In this document: in pieces, positions 37,454-46,134 of the stretch
How the letters are laid out: each line of letters opens with the position of its first letter
Position numbering within the stretch: position 1 is the stretch's first letter
DNA from: a candidate division TM6 bacterium GW2011_GWF2_37_49
GTDB lineage: Bacteria > Babelota > Babeliae > Babelales > RVW-14
Reading direction: 5' to 3'
DNA: 64,000 bases
NCBI GenBank assembly: GCA_945861145.1
Contig: CAMATL010000002.1
Span: 26,209-90,208 of the forward strand
Notes under the pieces: generated by a model
What the model saw: only the letters and a program-made list of their open reading frames with translations
What the model was told of the DNA's origin: nothing
The model's database searches: none
Position numbers and translations under genes: made by a program

Positions 37454-37527
37454 TGCGCCTGGCAGGGGTCGAACCTGCAACCTACGGATTCGAAGTCCGG
37501 CACTCTATCCAATTGAGCTACAGGCGC
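37454..37527 (-). tRNA. tRNA-Arg(TCG)
   Basis: gcgcctg...caggcgca; anticodon loop cttcgaa; T-arm ggttcgacccc. Confidence 0.93.
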
Positions 37528-37618
37528 ATATAAAAGAATTTCAGGGGAAGATGTACATTCTACCAAAAAACAGATGTTTGCCTAGAGAAAATGATTCAAA
37601 TTATAGAAAATTTATGAT

Positions 37619-37905
37619 TAGGCTCTGTTGAGTTTTTGAAAAATTAATGAAAAATTTTCAAAAAAAAGTTAGCACTAAGTGCCTTGTCATCCCGGGTAGG
37701 GCCCCGGGATCCAGCGAGAACTTTGATTGGAAGGAATAATTTGATGATTTTAAACAAGTACTGATAGATATTCTGTAGCTTTTGAATTGATAAAATTTTA
37801 TATCAAAAATGGATCCCGGGGCCCTACCCGGGATGACAAAATTTCAGAATCGAAGCACCTTTTTAAAAAAACTGTCAAGGCTATTCAGAAGTTCAACAGA
37901 ACCTA
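37619..37905. mobile_element. MITE-like element (copy 2)
   Basis: taggctctgttgagtttttgaaaaatt ... gttcaacagaaccta ends; internal gtcatcccgggtagggccccgggatccag / ggatcccggggccctacccgggatgac inverted motif. Confidence 0.8.
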
Positions 37906-38242
37906 ATGAAAGCTTTTTTTTGTTCGAGAGCATCTGCTTATCGATGCAAGGGCCCAGGCTTTGATCTGAGATCCTCTAAAATTATTTATACCTGTCGAGT
38001 TGAAAGCTCTTAAGTGGTTTTTAATTTTTTCCGAGCCTTTGCAGCTTCTTCAGCTTGGTAGCCTTTTCTCTTTGGCAATAGTTATTTGATTTTTTGTGAA
38101 AGATGAAATCCTTCCTTAACTTCTTTTAAAGCTAGTAGGTAAAAAAAATTTCCGGTGTTTAGATTTTTTACTTTAAACAGAAATTGTTCTTAATGGTAGC
38201 GTTTTGTGTAGGTAAAAGATTGGCGTTAGTTGGGGCTCAAAT

Positions 38243-38348
38243 CTAGAATAAATTGATCATCTCTTGCGAGGCAAGCAGGCAGTAACGCAAGTCTTGAAAA
38301 TCAATAAGTGGTTCAATGGTGATGGTGTGGTAAAGCTCTTTTTCATCT
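38243..38348 (-). pseudogene. displaced 3' end of mreC
   Basis: 106 bp ungapped, near-identical to 40857-40962 including the stop codon. Confidence 0.92.
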
Positions 38349-38552
38349 CAGCCAGCGTTATAGACAAGTTGGATATTTTAATCAACTTGGAATCTGTTTG
38401 GAGTCTGTCTTCTGATCTGAAATGAATTTTTTTGATACAATATTGCGTATTTGACAATGTGATTGTTCGGCGTTATTGTCGGGCAAAGTTTTTGACATTT
38501 ACCCGTTGTAGATGTTTTTAACGATTGTGTTTTTATAATAACCTTCAATATC

Positions 38553-39458
38553 ATGATGAGTATATCGATGAAAACTAGTATTCGCTCCAGTGCGTGTGGT
38601 ATTACTATTGGATTGACTGAATCATTGATTAAAGCTATCAAAGATAATCCCGAGGAGGTTAAAAAAGCTGCTGCGGCAGGATTAGAATGTGCGAAATTAC
38701 TTGGTGGAGAGGTATACAATATATTTTCTTTTATAGAAAAGACATATATGCGGTTTATGCCAACTAAAGGGATGATTGATCAACCTTTGGAAGCTATTGC
38801 CAATGGTGCTGATTTTGCTTGTCCTAGGTGTAATGCAGTAAAATTTTGGGCTGCTTATTCAAAATTTAGTGGCCCTCTGGCGATTTCAATCGGACTGTTA
38901 GAACATTTGATGGGCTTATTACACAAGCTGATGGGTGAGACCTTGGAGCAGCTTGCACAACTAGAAGAGCAATTAGTTGAAAAAGATAAAAAATCTGATG
39001 GATCAGGCGGAGATCTTATTGTGGAACGCAAGAGTCTCTGGTGTAAGGTAATTGATTTAAATACTCGTCTTAAAGAGATGGCAGAATCTCGTGCAACCCT
39101 TCTTCAAAAATTAAATATTGTTGAATCGGTGCTGTTGGCATGGGATCCTTGTGAAATTTATAAAACGCTTGAAAGTGAGAAGACTGTTACTTCAATTGTT
39201 GTTAATAAAAAACTCCGGATAGAATTAGCAAATGTATTAAAAAATTTAGCTAAGGTGGAAAGAGATTTTGCTAAAATAGTTGAATTTGTAAAAAAAGCTG
39301 AATTTAAAGAGGATGATAAAGAGGCACAAGATGCAAAACAAGCTGATTATTCTACAACAATGAATGAGCGTGCATTTTGCCATATACATCTGATGGTGCT
39401 AAAAAAACAGTTAGAAGAGTTAAGGCCCATTACTGATAATCACAATGCGAGAGCATAG
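38553..39458 (+). CDS. hypothetical protein
   Basis: 301-aa ORF; FACPRCNAVKFW possible Cys pair; helical C-terminal half. Confidence 0.65.
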   Translation: MMSISMKTSIRSSACGITIGLTESLIKAIKDNPEEVKKAAAAGLECAKLLGGEVYNIFSFIEKTYMRFMPTKGMIDQPLEAIANGADFACPRCNAVKFWAAYSKFSGPLAISIGLLEHLMGLLHKLMGETLEQLAQLEEQLVEKDKKSDGSGGDLIVERKSLWCKVIDLNTRLKEMAESRATLLQKLNIVESVLLAWDPCEIYKTLESEKTVTSIVVNKKLRIELANVLKNLAKVERDFAKIVEFVKKAEFKEDDKEAQDAKQADYSTTMNERAFCHIHLMVLKKQLEELRPITDNHNARA

Positions 39459-39508
39459 CATTGGTGAGCTTGAAGTGATTAGCTAGCTCATTTAAAGGGG
39501 AGAGTCTC

Positions 39509-40840
39509 ATGTGGGGTGGTTTTTTACGTCAATCCTTTATTTTAATTATTATTTTCTTTTTTAAAGATTTACAGTGCCAACAAGGCGTTGTGGATTTTTC
39601 AGTGCAAGCGCTCCTTGGGCGAGATATAAATACCGTTTCAGCTGAGCGGGTATTAAGTCGATGTGAATTTTATCCACATTTAAAAAAAATTTTACCTGAG
39701 CTATTAAAGGCAAGGCTGTACGATGGGCCCGTGGTAATTGATGGAATGATGATCGATTCAAGGGCGGAGGAATCATTCAGCCTTTCCTGCTTTAATTGTC
39801 TGAAGCCTGATTTGGTTCCTGATTCAGCAAAGTTGGATGTTTCAGCTTTTATATTAGAATTTCTTAAAAATGAGCTTCTAGATCGCCTTTATGCGCATGC
39901 AAAGATTTTGCGAGTTGCCAAGCAGTATTGTAATGCGAATGTTCACAATGATGGATTAATGGCCATAGAACGTTTAAGCGCGGCTAGAAAAAAATTGGCG
40001 TTATTGGGAGAGAGGAATGATTATTTTATTGAGCTAATAGGCTTACTTGAAGCATCAATACAAGTGTTATCGAAGGTAACAAGTATGGATGTAAATGCTA
40101 ATACAAAAAAACAAACTCTGGATAATTTTATGAATTTATTTAGAGTTTGTAACTTTTTTTACAAGATCCATGTCATGGAAGAAAAAGATAGTGTTGGCGT
40201 TGGTAATAAAGTATTAGTTGATAAAAAAAAATTGGTTAAAAAAATAGGCGCAAATTCTTGTTTTGATAGTGGTTTTCTTTCTGAAATAAAGAATGGATTG
40301 GCATTGCTAATCGCCGTGCGAATAAAAAATATGGCTGGTTTTGTTTTAGATAACTCAGATTCAAATAGATATAATCAATCTTGTTTCGCTAAAATTTGCA
40401 AAGAAATAATTGAAGAAAGGCGAGGTAGCTCGACCGATCAGCTTGAATTAATGGATTTCTTTTTTAGATTATTGGTTGATACTTTTGTAGAGCGGCTTCA
40501 TAAATTCACACAGCACGTGGTTATGATTGGGGAGATGTTGCAAAAACAAAATGAAATGGATTATAAAACCAAGCATGCATGGCCCTGTGGTTGTACTGAA
40601 GCAGGATGTAAAGCGGGGCAGCGGGACTTTGATGAATATAGTGCATTACTCAATATAATTAATTGTACATTGATTGATATGATAAAAATATTTGATGGTG
40701 CCAACAGCTTTATGATCGATAAGGAATTTTACATGTATTCTGAAAGCACTGAGTACTGTTCTTTGCTTTCTTCTATGCAAGATTGCACAAGAGATAGATT
40801 GGAGCGATTTATCCGGGCAACAAGAGTATATCAAATGTGA
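39509..40840 (+). CDS. hypothetical secreted protein
   Basis: Signal-like RQSFILIIIFFFKDLQCQ; Cys-containing HAWPCGCTEAGCKAGQ segment. Confidence 0.65.
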   Translation: MWGGFLRQSFILIIIFFFKDLQCQQGVVDFSVQALLGRDINTVSAERVLSRCEFYPHLKKILPELLKARLYDGPVVIDGMMIDSRAEESFSLSCFNCLKPDLVPDSAKLDVSAFILEFLKNELLDRLYAHAKILRVAKQYCNANVHNDGLMAIERLSAARKKLALLGERNDYFIELIGLLEASIQVLSKVTSMDVNANTKKQTLDNFMNLFRVCNFFYKIHVMEEKDSVGVGNKVLVDKKKLVKKIGANSCFDSGFLSEIKNGLALLIAVRIKNMAGFVLDNSDSNRYNQSCFAKICKEIIEERRGSSTDQLELMDFFFRLLVDTFVERLHKFTQHVVMIGEMLQKQNEMDYKTKHAWPCGCTEAGCKAGQRDFDEYSALLNIINCTLIDMIKIFDGANSFMIDKEFYMYSESTEYCSLLSSMQDCTRDRLERFIRATRVYQM

Positions 40841-40856
40841 GGGTTAGAGTAAAAAG

Positions 40857-41669
40857 CTAGAACAGATTTATCATTTCTTGCGAGGCCAGCAGGCAGTAAC
40901 GCAAGTCTTGAAAATCAATAAGTGGTTCAATGGTGATGGTGTGGTAAAGCTCTTTTTCATCATGAAAATGCTTGCTGATCTTGCCTAAACAAAACCCTTC
41001 AGGGAATACGAGGCCTTGGCCGCTGGAGAAAACAAAATCTTCATCGGTAAGTTCGCTCAAGTGGCTAACAAAAAGCATGTCGCATTGATTATGCTCATTG
41101 GAGCCCGCCACAATCCCACCAGCGCTTGTTGTATTGGTGAATCCAGCAATTTTGCAGCGCTTGTCGGTCATGAACATTATTTTGCACATGGTTGGGTAGC
41201 ATTCATACACGCGACCAACAATTTGTAGCTTGTGGATAGCCACCATATCAAGCTTGACGCCATGGGCGCTGCCCCGGTTGAGAAACGCAGTGTGTTCGCT
41301 GGCATTAATAGTTCTCGTCAATACCTTTGCTAAGGTTGCTTGATCAAAATTGTAGCGTTGACGGAAATCAACAAGTTCTTGTGTTGCATCGTTAAATTGG
41401 CAGCTTGCGCGGAGCTTGAGGTACGCACTGAAGAGCTCTTCATATTTCTTGCTTAAGCTTGAGTGCTGTTTGAGTAGCTCGGCATGAGCTATTTTTCGGT
41501 CTGTGCTGGCTTGTACCACAGAGGCGAGGTACTTTGCTGTTGCCACAAATGGGTGTGCCAGCAAGGCGCCTGCATTCTCAATGATCGTTGGCTTAAAAAA
41601 AATGACATGGTGCAGGAGTAGGGCGATGCCCAATAAACCAAAAAACCACTGTAAAATTCTTTTGATCAT
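40857..41669 (-). CDS. mreC: rod shape-determining protein MreC
   Basis: N-terminal TM, coiled coil, TRTINASEHTAFLNRGSAHGVKLDMVAI...IVGRVYECYPTMCKIMFMTDKRCKIAGF. Confidence 0.8.
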   Translation of the reverse strand: MIKRILQWFFGLLGIALLLHHVIFFKPTIIENAGALLAHPFVATAKYLASVVQASTDRKIAHAELLKQHSSLSKKYEELFSAYLKLRASCQFNDATQELVDFRQRYNFDQATLAKVLTRTINASEHTAFLNRGSAHGVKLDMVAIHKLQIVGRVYECYPTMCKIMFMTDKRCKIAGFTNTTSAGGIVAGSNEHNQCDMLFVSHLSELTDEDFVFSSGQGLVFPEGFCLGKISKHFHDEKELYHTITIEPLIDFQDLRYCLLASQEMINLF

Positions 41670-42691
41670 TAGAGACCAATACCTTGATTGGTTGGTGCTA
41701 CGGTTGGTGGTGTACTTGCGTAAGTACTCGCTAGAGCCTCAAGATATTCTTGCATGATCGGAGCTGTTTGTGACGTAAGTAATTTTTTACGCCATTCAGC
41801 TGCGCCATCAACATTGCGAATATATTGAGCAACTTGTTTTTTAAAACTGTTAAACCCAACACGTTCGCCGTAGTGCTCGATATTGAGATGGAAATTTTGT
41901 AGTGCATAGCGGACCATCTCACCGGTAGAAATAGTGAATTGACGGCCTTGAGCTGCTTCGGTGATTTCTTTGAGCTTCCACGGTGCGCCCCATAGAGCAC
42001 GACCGATCATAAAGCCATCAACGCCGGTAAGCTCATGCGTCTTTTTTGCACGTTCAAAGTTATTAACGTTGCCAGAGAAAATGACGGGGATAGTGAGTGC
42101 TTCTTTGACCTCGCGCACGATATCAAAATCGAGGCGGGAGGTAAAGCCTTCTGGTGCTGTGCGCGGATGGATCATGAGGCATGAGACGCCGCAATCTTGT
42201 GCTAGCTTTGCTACTTCAACCGCATTTTTAAATTTATAACCGGCACGGATTTTTAGCGTGAATGGGATACGGCCGTTAATCGATCGGTTGAAGTGCAGTA
42301 ACAATTCTTTCAATCTTGGCAAGTCTGCCATCAAGGCGGAACCAGAACCTGATTTGGTTACGGTTGGCGATGGGCAGCCACAGTTAAGATTGAGCATTTT
42401 AAAGCCGTTGGCGATGATTTTTTCAACAGCAGTGTCGATATCCTGTACGCGATTGGCTGATACTTGGTACGCGAGTGGATGCTCAACTTGTGTGTACTTG
42501 AGTGAGCGTGGTTCCTTCTCGTGTGCAACGTGTGCGACGTGGCGCATTTCAGTCATCAAGAGTTCTTCTTTCGAAAACTCGCGGATGACTTGGCGTAGCG
42601 GTGAGTCGGTAACACCGTCAAGCGGTGCAGCCATAAAACGAGGGATAACAAGATTATCTATGCGAAGTGGCTCTGTCCAAAAATTATTCAT
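41669..42691 (-). CDS. tRNA-dihydrouridine synthase
   Basis: MAAPLDGVTDSPLRQ, NLNCGCPSPTVTKSGSGSALM, GVDGFMIGRALWGAPWKLKE. Start MNNFWTEPL preferred over the ORF start. Confidence 0.92.
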   Translation of the reverse strand: MNNFWTEPLRIDNLVIPRFMAAPLDGVTDSPLRQVIREFSKEELLMTEMRHVAHVAHEKEPRSLKYTQVEHPLAYQVSANRVQDIDTAVEKIIANGFKMLNLNCGCPSPTVTKSGSGSALMADLPRLKELLLHFNRSINGRIPFTLKIRAGYKFKNAVEVAKLAQDCGVSCLMIHPRTAPEGFTSRLDFDIVREVKEALTIPVIFSGNVNNFERAKKTHELTGVDGFMIGRALWGAPWKLKEITEAAQGRQFTISTGEMVRYALQNFHLNIEHYGERVGFNSFKKQVAQYIRNVDGAAEWRKKLLTSQTAPIMQEYLEALASTYASTPPTVAPTNQGIGL

Positions 42692-44114
42692 AACCCTGCG
42701 GATTTTTTTGATAATAACCGGTGTGTTGTTCAAATGCATGACCAACTTTATATAACAACTCTTCTGAAAATTGCGGTCCTAAAAACTGTACGCCAATCGG
42801 TAGCCCTTCTTGTGAGAACCCTGCGGGTACTTGTAGCGCCGGTGTGCCGATCATGTTGTTTGGCAAGAGGAAATAGTCTGCCATGTACACAGCCAGTGGA
42901 TCGCTTGAGGTTTGCCCTAGACCAAATGGTAATGATGGACTAGTTGGGCACATAAGCACATCAATATTTTTAAAGAGCTCATCAAATTCAGCTTTGATCA
43001 TAGCGCGGACGCGGCAGGCTTGGTTATAGAAGGCTTCTTTATGGCCAACTGATAAGACATAATTGCCGACGAGGACGCGTCGCTTGATTTCAATGCCAAA
43101 GCCTTGTTGACGAGAGGACTCAAACATGTCGCGTAAATTTTGAGCATCTTGTGCTCGTAGGCCATAAAGGGTGCCATCAAAGCGAGCAAGATTGGATGCT
43201 GCTTCTGCCCGAGCGATAATGAAGTAGATGGCGATGCCATACTTCCAGCTAGGTAAGTCTACGTAGGTAAGTTTGGCGCCGAGTTGTTCTAAATCTTTGA
43301 GTGATTTTTCAAAGGTAGTACGTACTTCAGGGTCGATACCATCAGCTTCAAGCGCATCTTTAAGCACGCCTATGCGTAAACCTTCAGGCAATTTGCCATC
43401 AAGGCTGCGTGTGTAATCCTTTGGTCCTTGTTGGATGCTGGTTGCATCATGTGCATCAACGCCGCCAAGTGCTGATTGGACGAGCGCGTTGTCGTACACC
43501 GTTTTTGTAAATGCACCCACTTGGTCATTGGATGACGCAAATGCAATGATGCCGTAACGAGAGTTGCGACCATAACTTGGGTACATGCCCACAAGGTTGC
43601 AAAATGATCCAGGCATACGTACTGATCCGCCAGTTTCACTGCCAAGCGCAAATGGTACGAGGCCTGCTGCAACGGCAGCAGCTGAGCCAGAGCTTGATCC
43701 GCCTGGAGATTTACTTAAATCCCATGGGTTTTTTGATGGGCCATAGGCTGAAAACTCGCCAGTGGAGCCCATAGCAAATTCATCCATGTTGGTGCGTCCG
43801 ATTGAATAAGCGCCAGCAGCTTCAAGATTGTTGATAATGGTGGCGTTGTACGGAGCGCGATAATTTTTCAAAATATTTGAACCGGCCGAGGTTATCTCGC
43901 CGGTTTGTGAAATGTTATCTTTGCGTGCAAAAGGGATTCCACCAAGTAGGCCATCTGTTTGATTTGGTTGGCGATCAAAAGTTTCTAGTACCGCGTTAAG
44001 CTTGCCATTGTGCGTGGCAATACGTTTGGCAAAGAAACTATGCACTTCAGACAAGGAAAAAGTTTTATTGGTAAGGCCTTCGCGCAGCGCCTTAACGGTA
44101 ATAAATGGTTTCAT
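42684..44114 (-). CDS. gatA: aspartyl/glutamyl-tRNA amidotransferase subunit A
   Basis: GGSSSGSAAAVAAGLVPFALGSETGGSVRMPGSFCNLVG amidase signature. Confidence 0.95.
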   Translation of the reverse strand: MKPFITVKALREGLTNKTFSLSEVHSFFAKRIATHNGKLNAVLETFDRQPNQTDGLLGGIPFARKDNISQTGEITSAGSNILKNYRAPYNATIINNLEAAGAYSIGRTNMDEFAMGSTGEFSAYGPSKNPWDLSKSPGGSSSGSAAAVAAGLVPFALGSETGGSVRMPGSFCNLVGMYPSYGRNSRYGIIAFASSNDQVGAFTKTVYDNALVQSALGGVDAHDATSIQQGPKDYTRSLDGKLPEGLRIGVLKDALEADGIDPEVRTTFEKSLKDLEQLGAKLTYVDLPSWKYGIAIYFIIARAEAASNLARFDGTLYGLRAQDAQNLRDMFESSRQQGFGIEIKRRVLVGNYVLSVGHKEAFYNQACRVRAMIKAEFDELFKNIDVLMCPTSPSLPFGLGQTSSDPLAVYMADYFLLPNNMIGTPALQVPAGFSQEGLPIGVQFLGPQFSEELLYKVGHAFEQHTGYYQKNPQGYE

Positions 44115-44404
44115 TGTTTGTTTTGTTCTAAAATTTGAGGAACAACAAAATATTGATCTCTACGTTTAGGGGCTTGTGCGAGTAGAACTTCTGATGGTTG
44201 CTGTAGCGCAACGTCAGCCCTGAAAATGTTTTGGTTAGTCAAACGCACGGGCGAGAGGCCGGTGGTGTTTACCTGACTGATTTGTGTTGCATATTCGAGA
44301 ATAGCACCAATTTGTCCGCTCAAAAGCTCAATTTCTTGCTCATCAAGTTTAAGCGCAGAGAGCGTTGCTAATTTCTTAATCTCATCTTTACTTAGATGCT
44401 TCAT
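44111..44404 (-). CDS. gatC: aspartyl/glutamyl-tRNA amidotransferase subunit C
   Basis: KLATLSALKLDEQEIELLSGQIGAILEYATQISQVNTTGLSPV; overlaps gatA. Confidence 0.93.
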   Translation of the reverse strand: MKHLSKDEIKKLATLSALKLDEQEIELLSGQIGAILEYATQISQVNTTGLSPVRLTNQNIFRADVALQQPSEVLLAQAPKRRDQYFVVPQILEQNKQ

Positions 44405-44460
44405 ACTATTTTCCTTAGCTCACTGTAATTGTTAACTAGTGTGAGTCTGCTGGTGTCGCT

Positions 44461-44590
44461 CATGTCCTTCGAGACGCATTTCTGCAAAATGCTCCTTAGG
44501 ATAGGCGGTTTTTAGTGGTGACCCTTATCTTTCCGCTCGTCCTGAGGAAGGTCGAAGACCTGTCTCGAAGGATACGAGCGTGAACAAGGT
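44461..44590. repeat. REP-like inverted repeat
   Basis: ccgctcgtcctgaggaaggtcgaagacctgtctcgaaggatacgagcg. Confidence 0.8.
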
Positions 44591-44615
44591 AAGAGTCACA
44601 GAGGAAGAAGTATAC

Positions 44616-46013
44616 TTAAATTTTTGTCTTTTGCCACTTATGGCTGAGGGCCCGGTGTAAAAAGATAAAGGCCATCGTGCCGTTAGAGAGGTAATAGGTC
44701 CCGTATACAAGGCTAAATTTAAGTACCATGTTGTCGATTGGCAGTAAATTAACAAGGTATGCTGCAGGGCCGAATAGGAAAATAGTGACTAAAAAGCGCG
44801 TCCACATGACGGCGCGGACATCGCCAGCACCGCGTAAGGCTCCTGCCAGTGTGACTTGAATCAGGTCAAAGATCACAAGCATGCTGATGAGTGGGAATAC
44901 GGTGGCAGCAAAGGCTGTAAAATTACCTCGAGGGTCAAAAAACGAGACGAGGTAGGTGGCATTCCAGCTCATGACAATGAGGCATAAACTTACTGAGCCG
45001 ATAGAAAGCATAAGAATTTTTTTAATGTTGGCTGACGCGCCATCTGGGTCGTTACTGCCTAAGCGATTACTGACCAAAAAAGTTACTACTTGTGCAAAAG
45101 CTACAGCAGGAATAAAAGCAAATCGTTCAAGATTTTTAACAACGTCATAGGTCGTGATGGCGTATGTACCCATGCCAGCAATTATTTTAGCTAGCCAGAC
45201 ATAGGAAAGCGCGAACGATGTTTTATCAATAATGATTGGCCAGCTTAAGCTTGCGATTTTGAGTATTTCTCTATAGTTGCAGATGGAGAAAAATACTCGT
45301 TTAAAATATTTTTTATATTCAGGGTTAAACATGATGTAGAGAATGGCGATGGCATTCATTACGCCATATTGCAAAATAGTGGCTAACGCCGAACCATGCA
45401 GCGACAAAGTAGGAAATCCCCATTTGCCAAGTACAAGGGCGATATCAAAGAAAATAAAAGTCGCGATGCCGGCGATGTTTATGTACATGGGCATGGTTGT
45501 ATTTTTGATGCCTCGCATAAAGCCAATAAAGCCAAGCAAGGTAAAAACGAGAAAAATCCCAAGAGATTTTAAGCGTAAAAAGGGTGCTCCAAGGGCAACC
45601 ATTTCTTCTGGAACGCCCATCCAGCGATAAATTGCTGTGGCAGCAATAAAAATAATAACAAATTGTAGTGCGCCAAGAATAACAGTAAGCCAAAAAGTAC
45701 TGCCAAGACTTTCGCCACATTTTTCGTAATCTTTAGCGCCGTTGTAACGACCAATGACAGCCATAGCGGCGACTGGAATAGCTTCGGCAAATTTAGTTAA
45801 TGTGTACAGAAAATTTACCGCCATTGCCAATGCGCCATAAGAATTCATAGTTTGTGAGTTTGATATGATGTATGAGTCGATCATAGGAGGTAATGTAAGT
45901 AGGATCATGCTTGAAATTAGCTCTGGAAGCCAATATCTAATAATGTCTGGAAATGATTCACCCTCGTTGATTTTGGCGAGTCTTTCTTGAACGAAAATGC
46001 TTATTGATTTCAT
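44616..46013 (-). CDS. MATE family efflux transporter
   Basis: Twelve-TM-like profile; MIDSYIISNSQTMNSYGALAMAVNF, DLIQVTLAGALRGAGDVRAVMW. Confidence 0.88.
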   Translation of the reverse strand: MKSISIFVQERLAKINEGESFPDIIRYWLPELISSMILLTLPPMIDSYIISNSQTMNSYGALAMAVNFLYTLTKFAEAIPVAAMAVIGRYNGAKDYEKCGESLGSTFWLTVILGALQFVIIFIAATAIYRWMGVPEEMVALGAPFLRLKSLGIFLVFTLLGFIGFMRGIKNTTMPMYINIAGIATFIFFDIALVLGKWGFPTLSLHGSALATILQYGVMNAIAILYIMFNPEYKKYFKRVFFSICNYREILKIASLSWPIIIDKTSFALSYVWLAKIIAGMGTYAITTYDVVKNLERFAFIPAVAFAQVVTFLVSNRLGSNDPDGASANIKKILMLSIGSVSLCLIVMSWNATYLVSFFDPRGNFTAFAATVFPLISMLVIFDLIQVTLAGALRGAGDVRAVMWTRFLVTIFLFGPAAYLVNLLPIDNMVLKFSLVYGTYYLSNGTMAFIFLHRALSHKWQKTKI

Positions 46014-46134
46014 GCAATTCCCCGCAACTGGGCAGCTAATATTCAGATGATCACCAGGAACACATTCTTTTACTGTAAAGGTTTTTGTATTCCTGTAAAG
46101 GCCTGTTATTTAGCTGCCCACTGCATTAATCATA

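Noticed and set aside
37421-37480. AAA ATPase N-terminus MQVRPLPGAPYF as real protein
   Set aside because: This DNA is the 3' half of tRNA-Arg(TCG) on the same strand; a common artefactual peptide from tRNA sequence.
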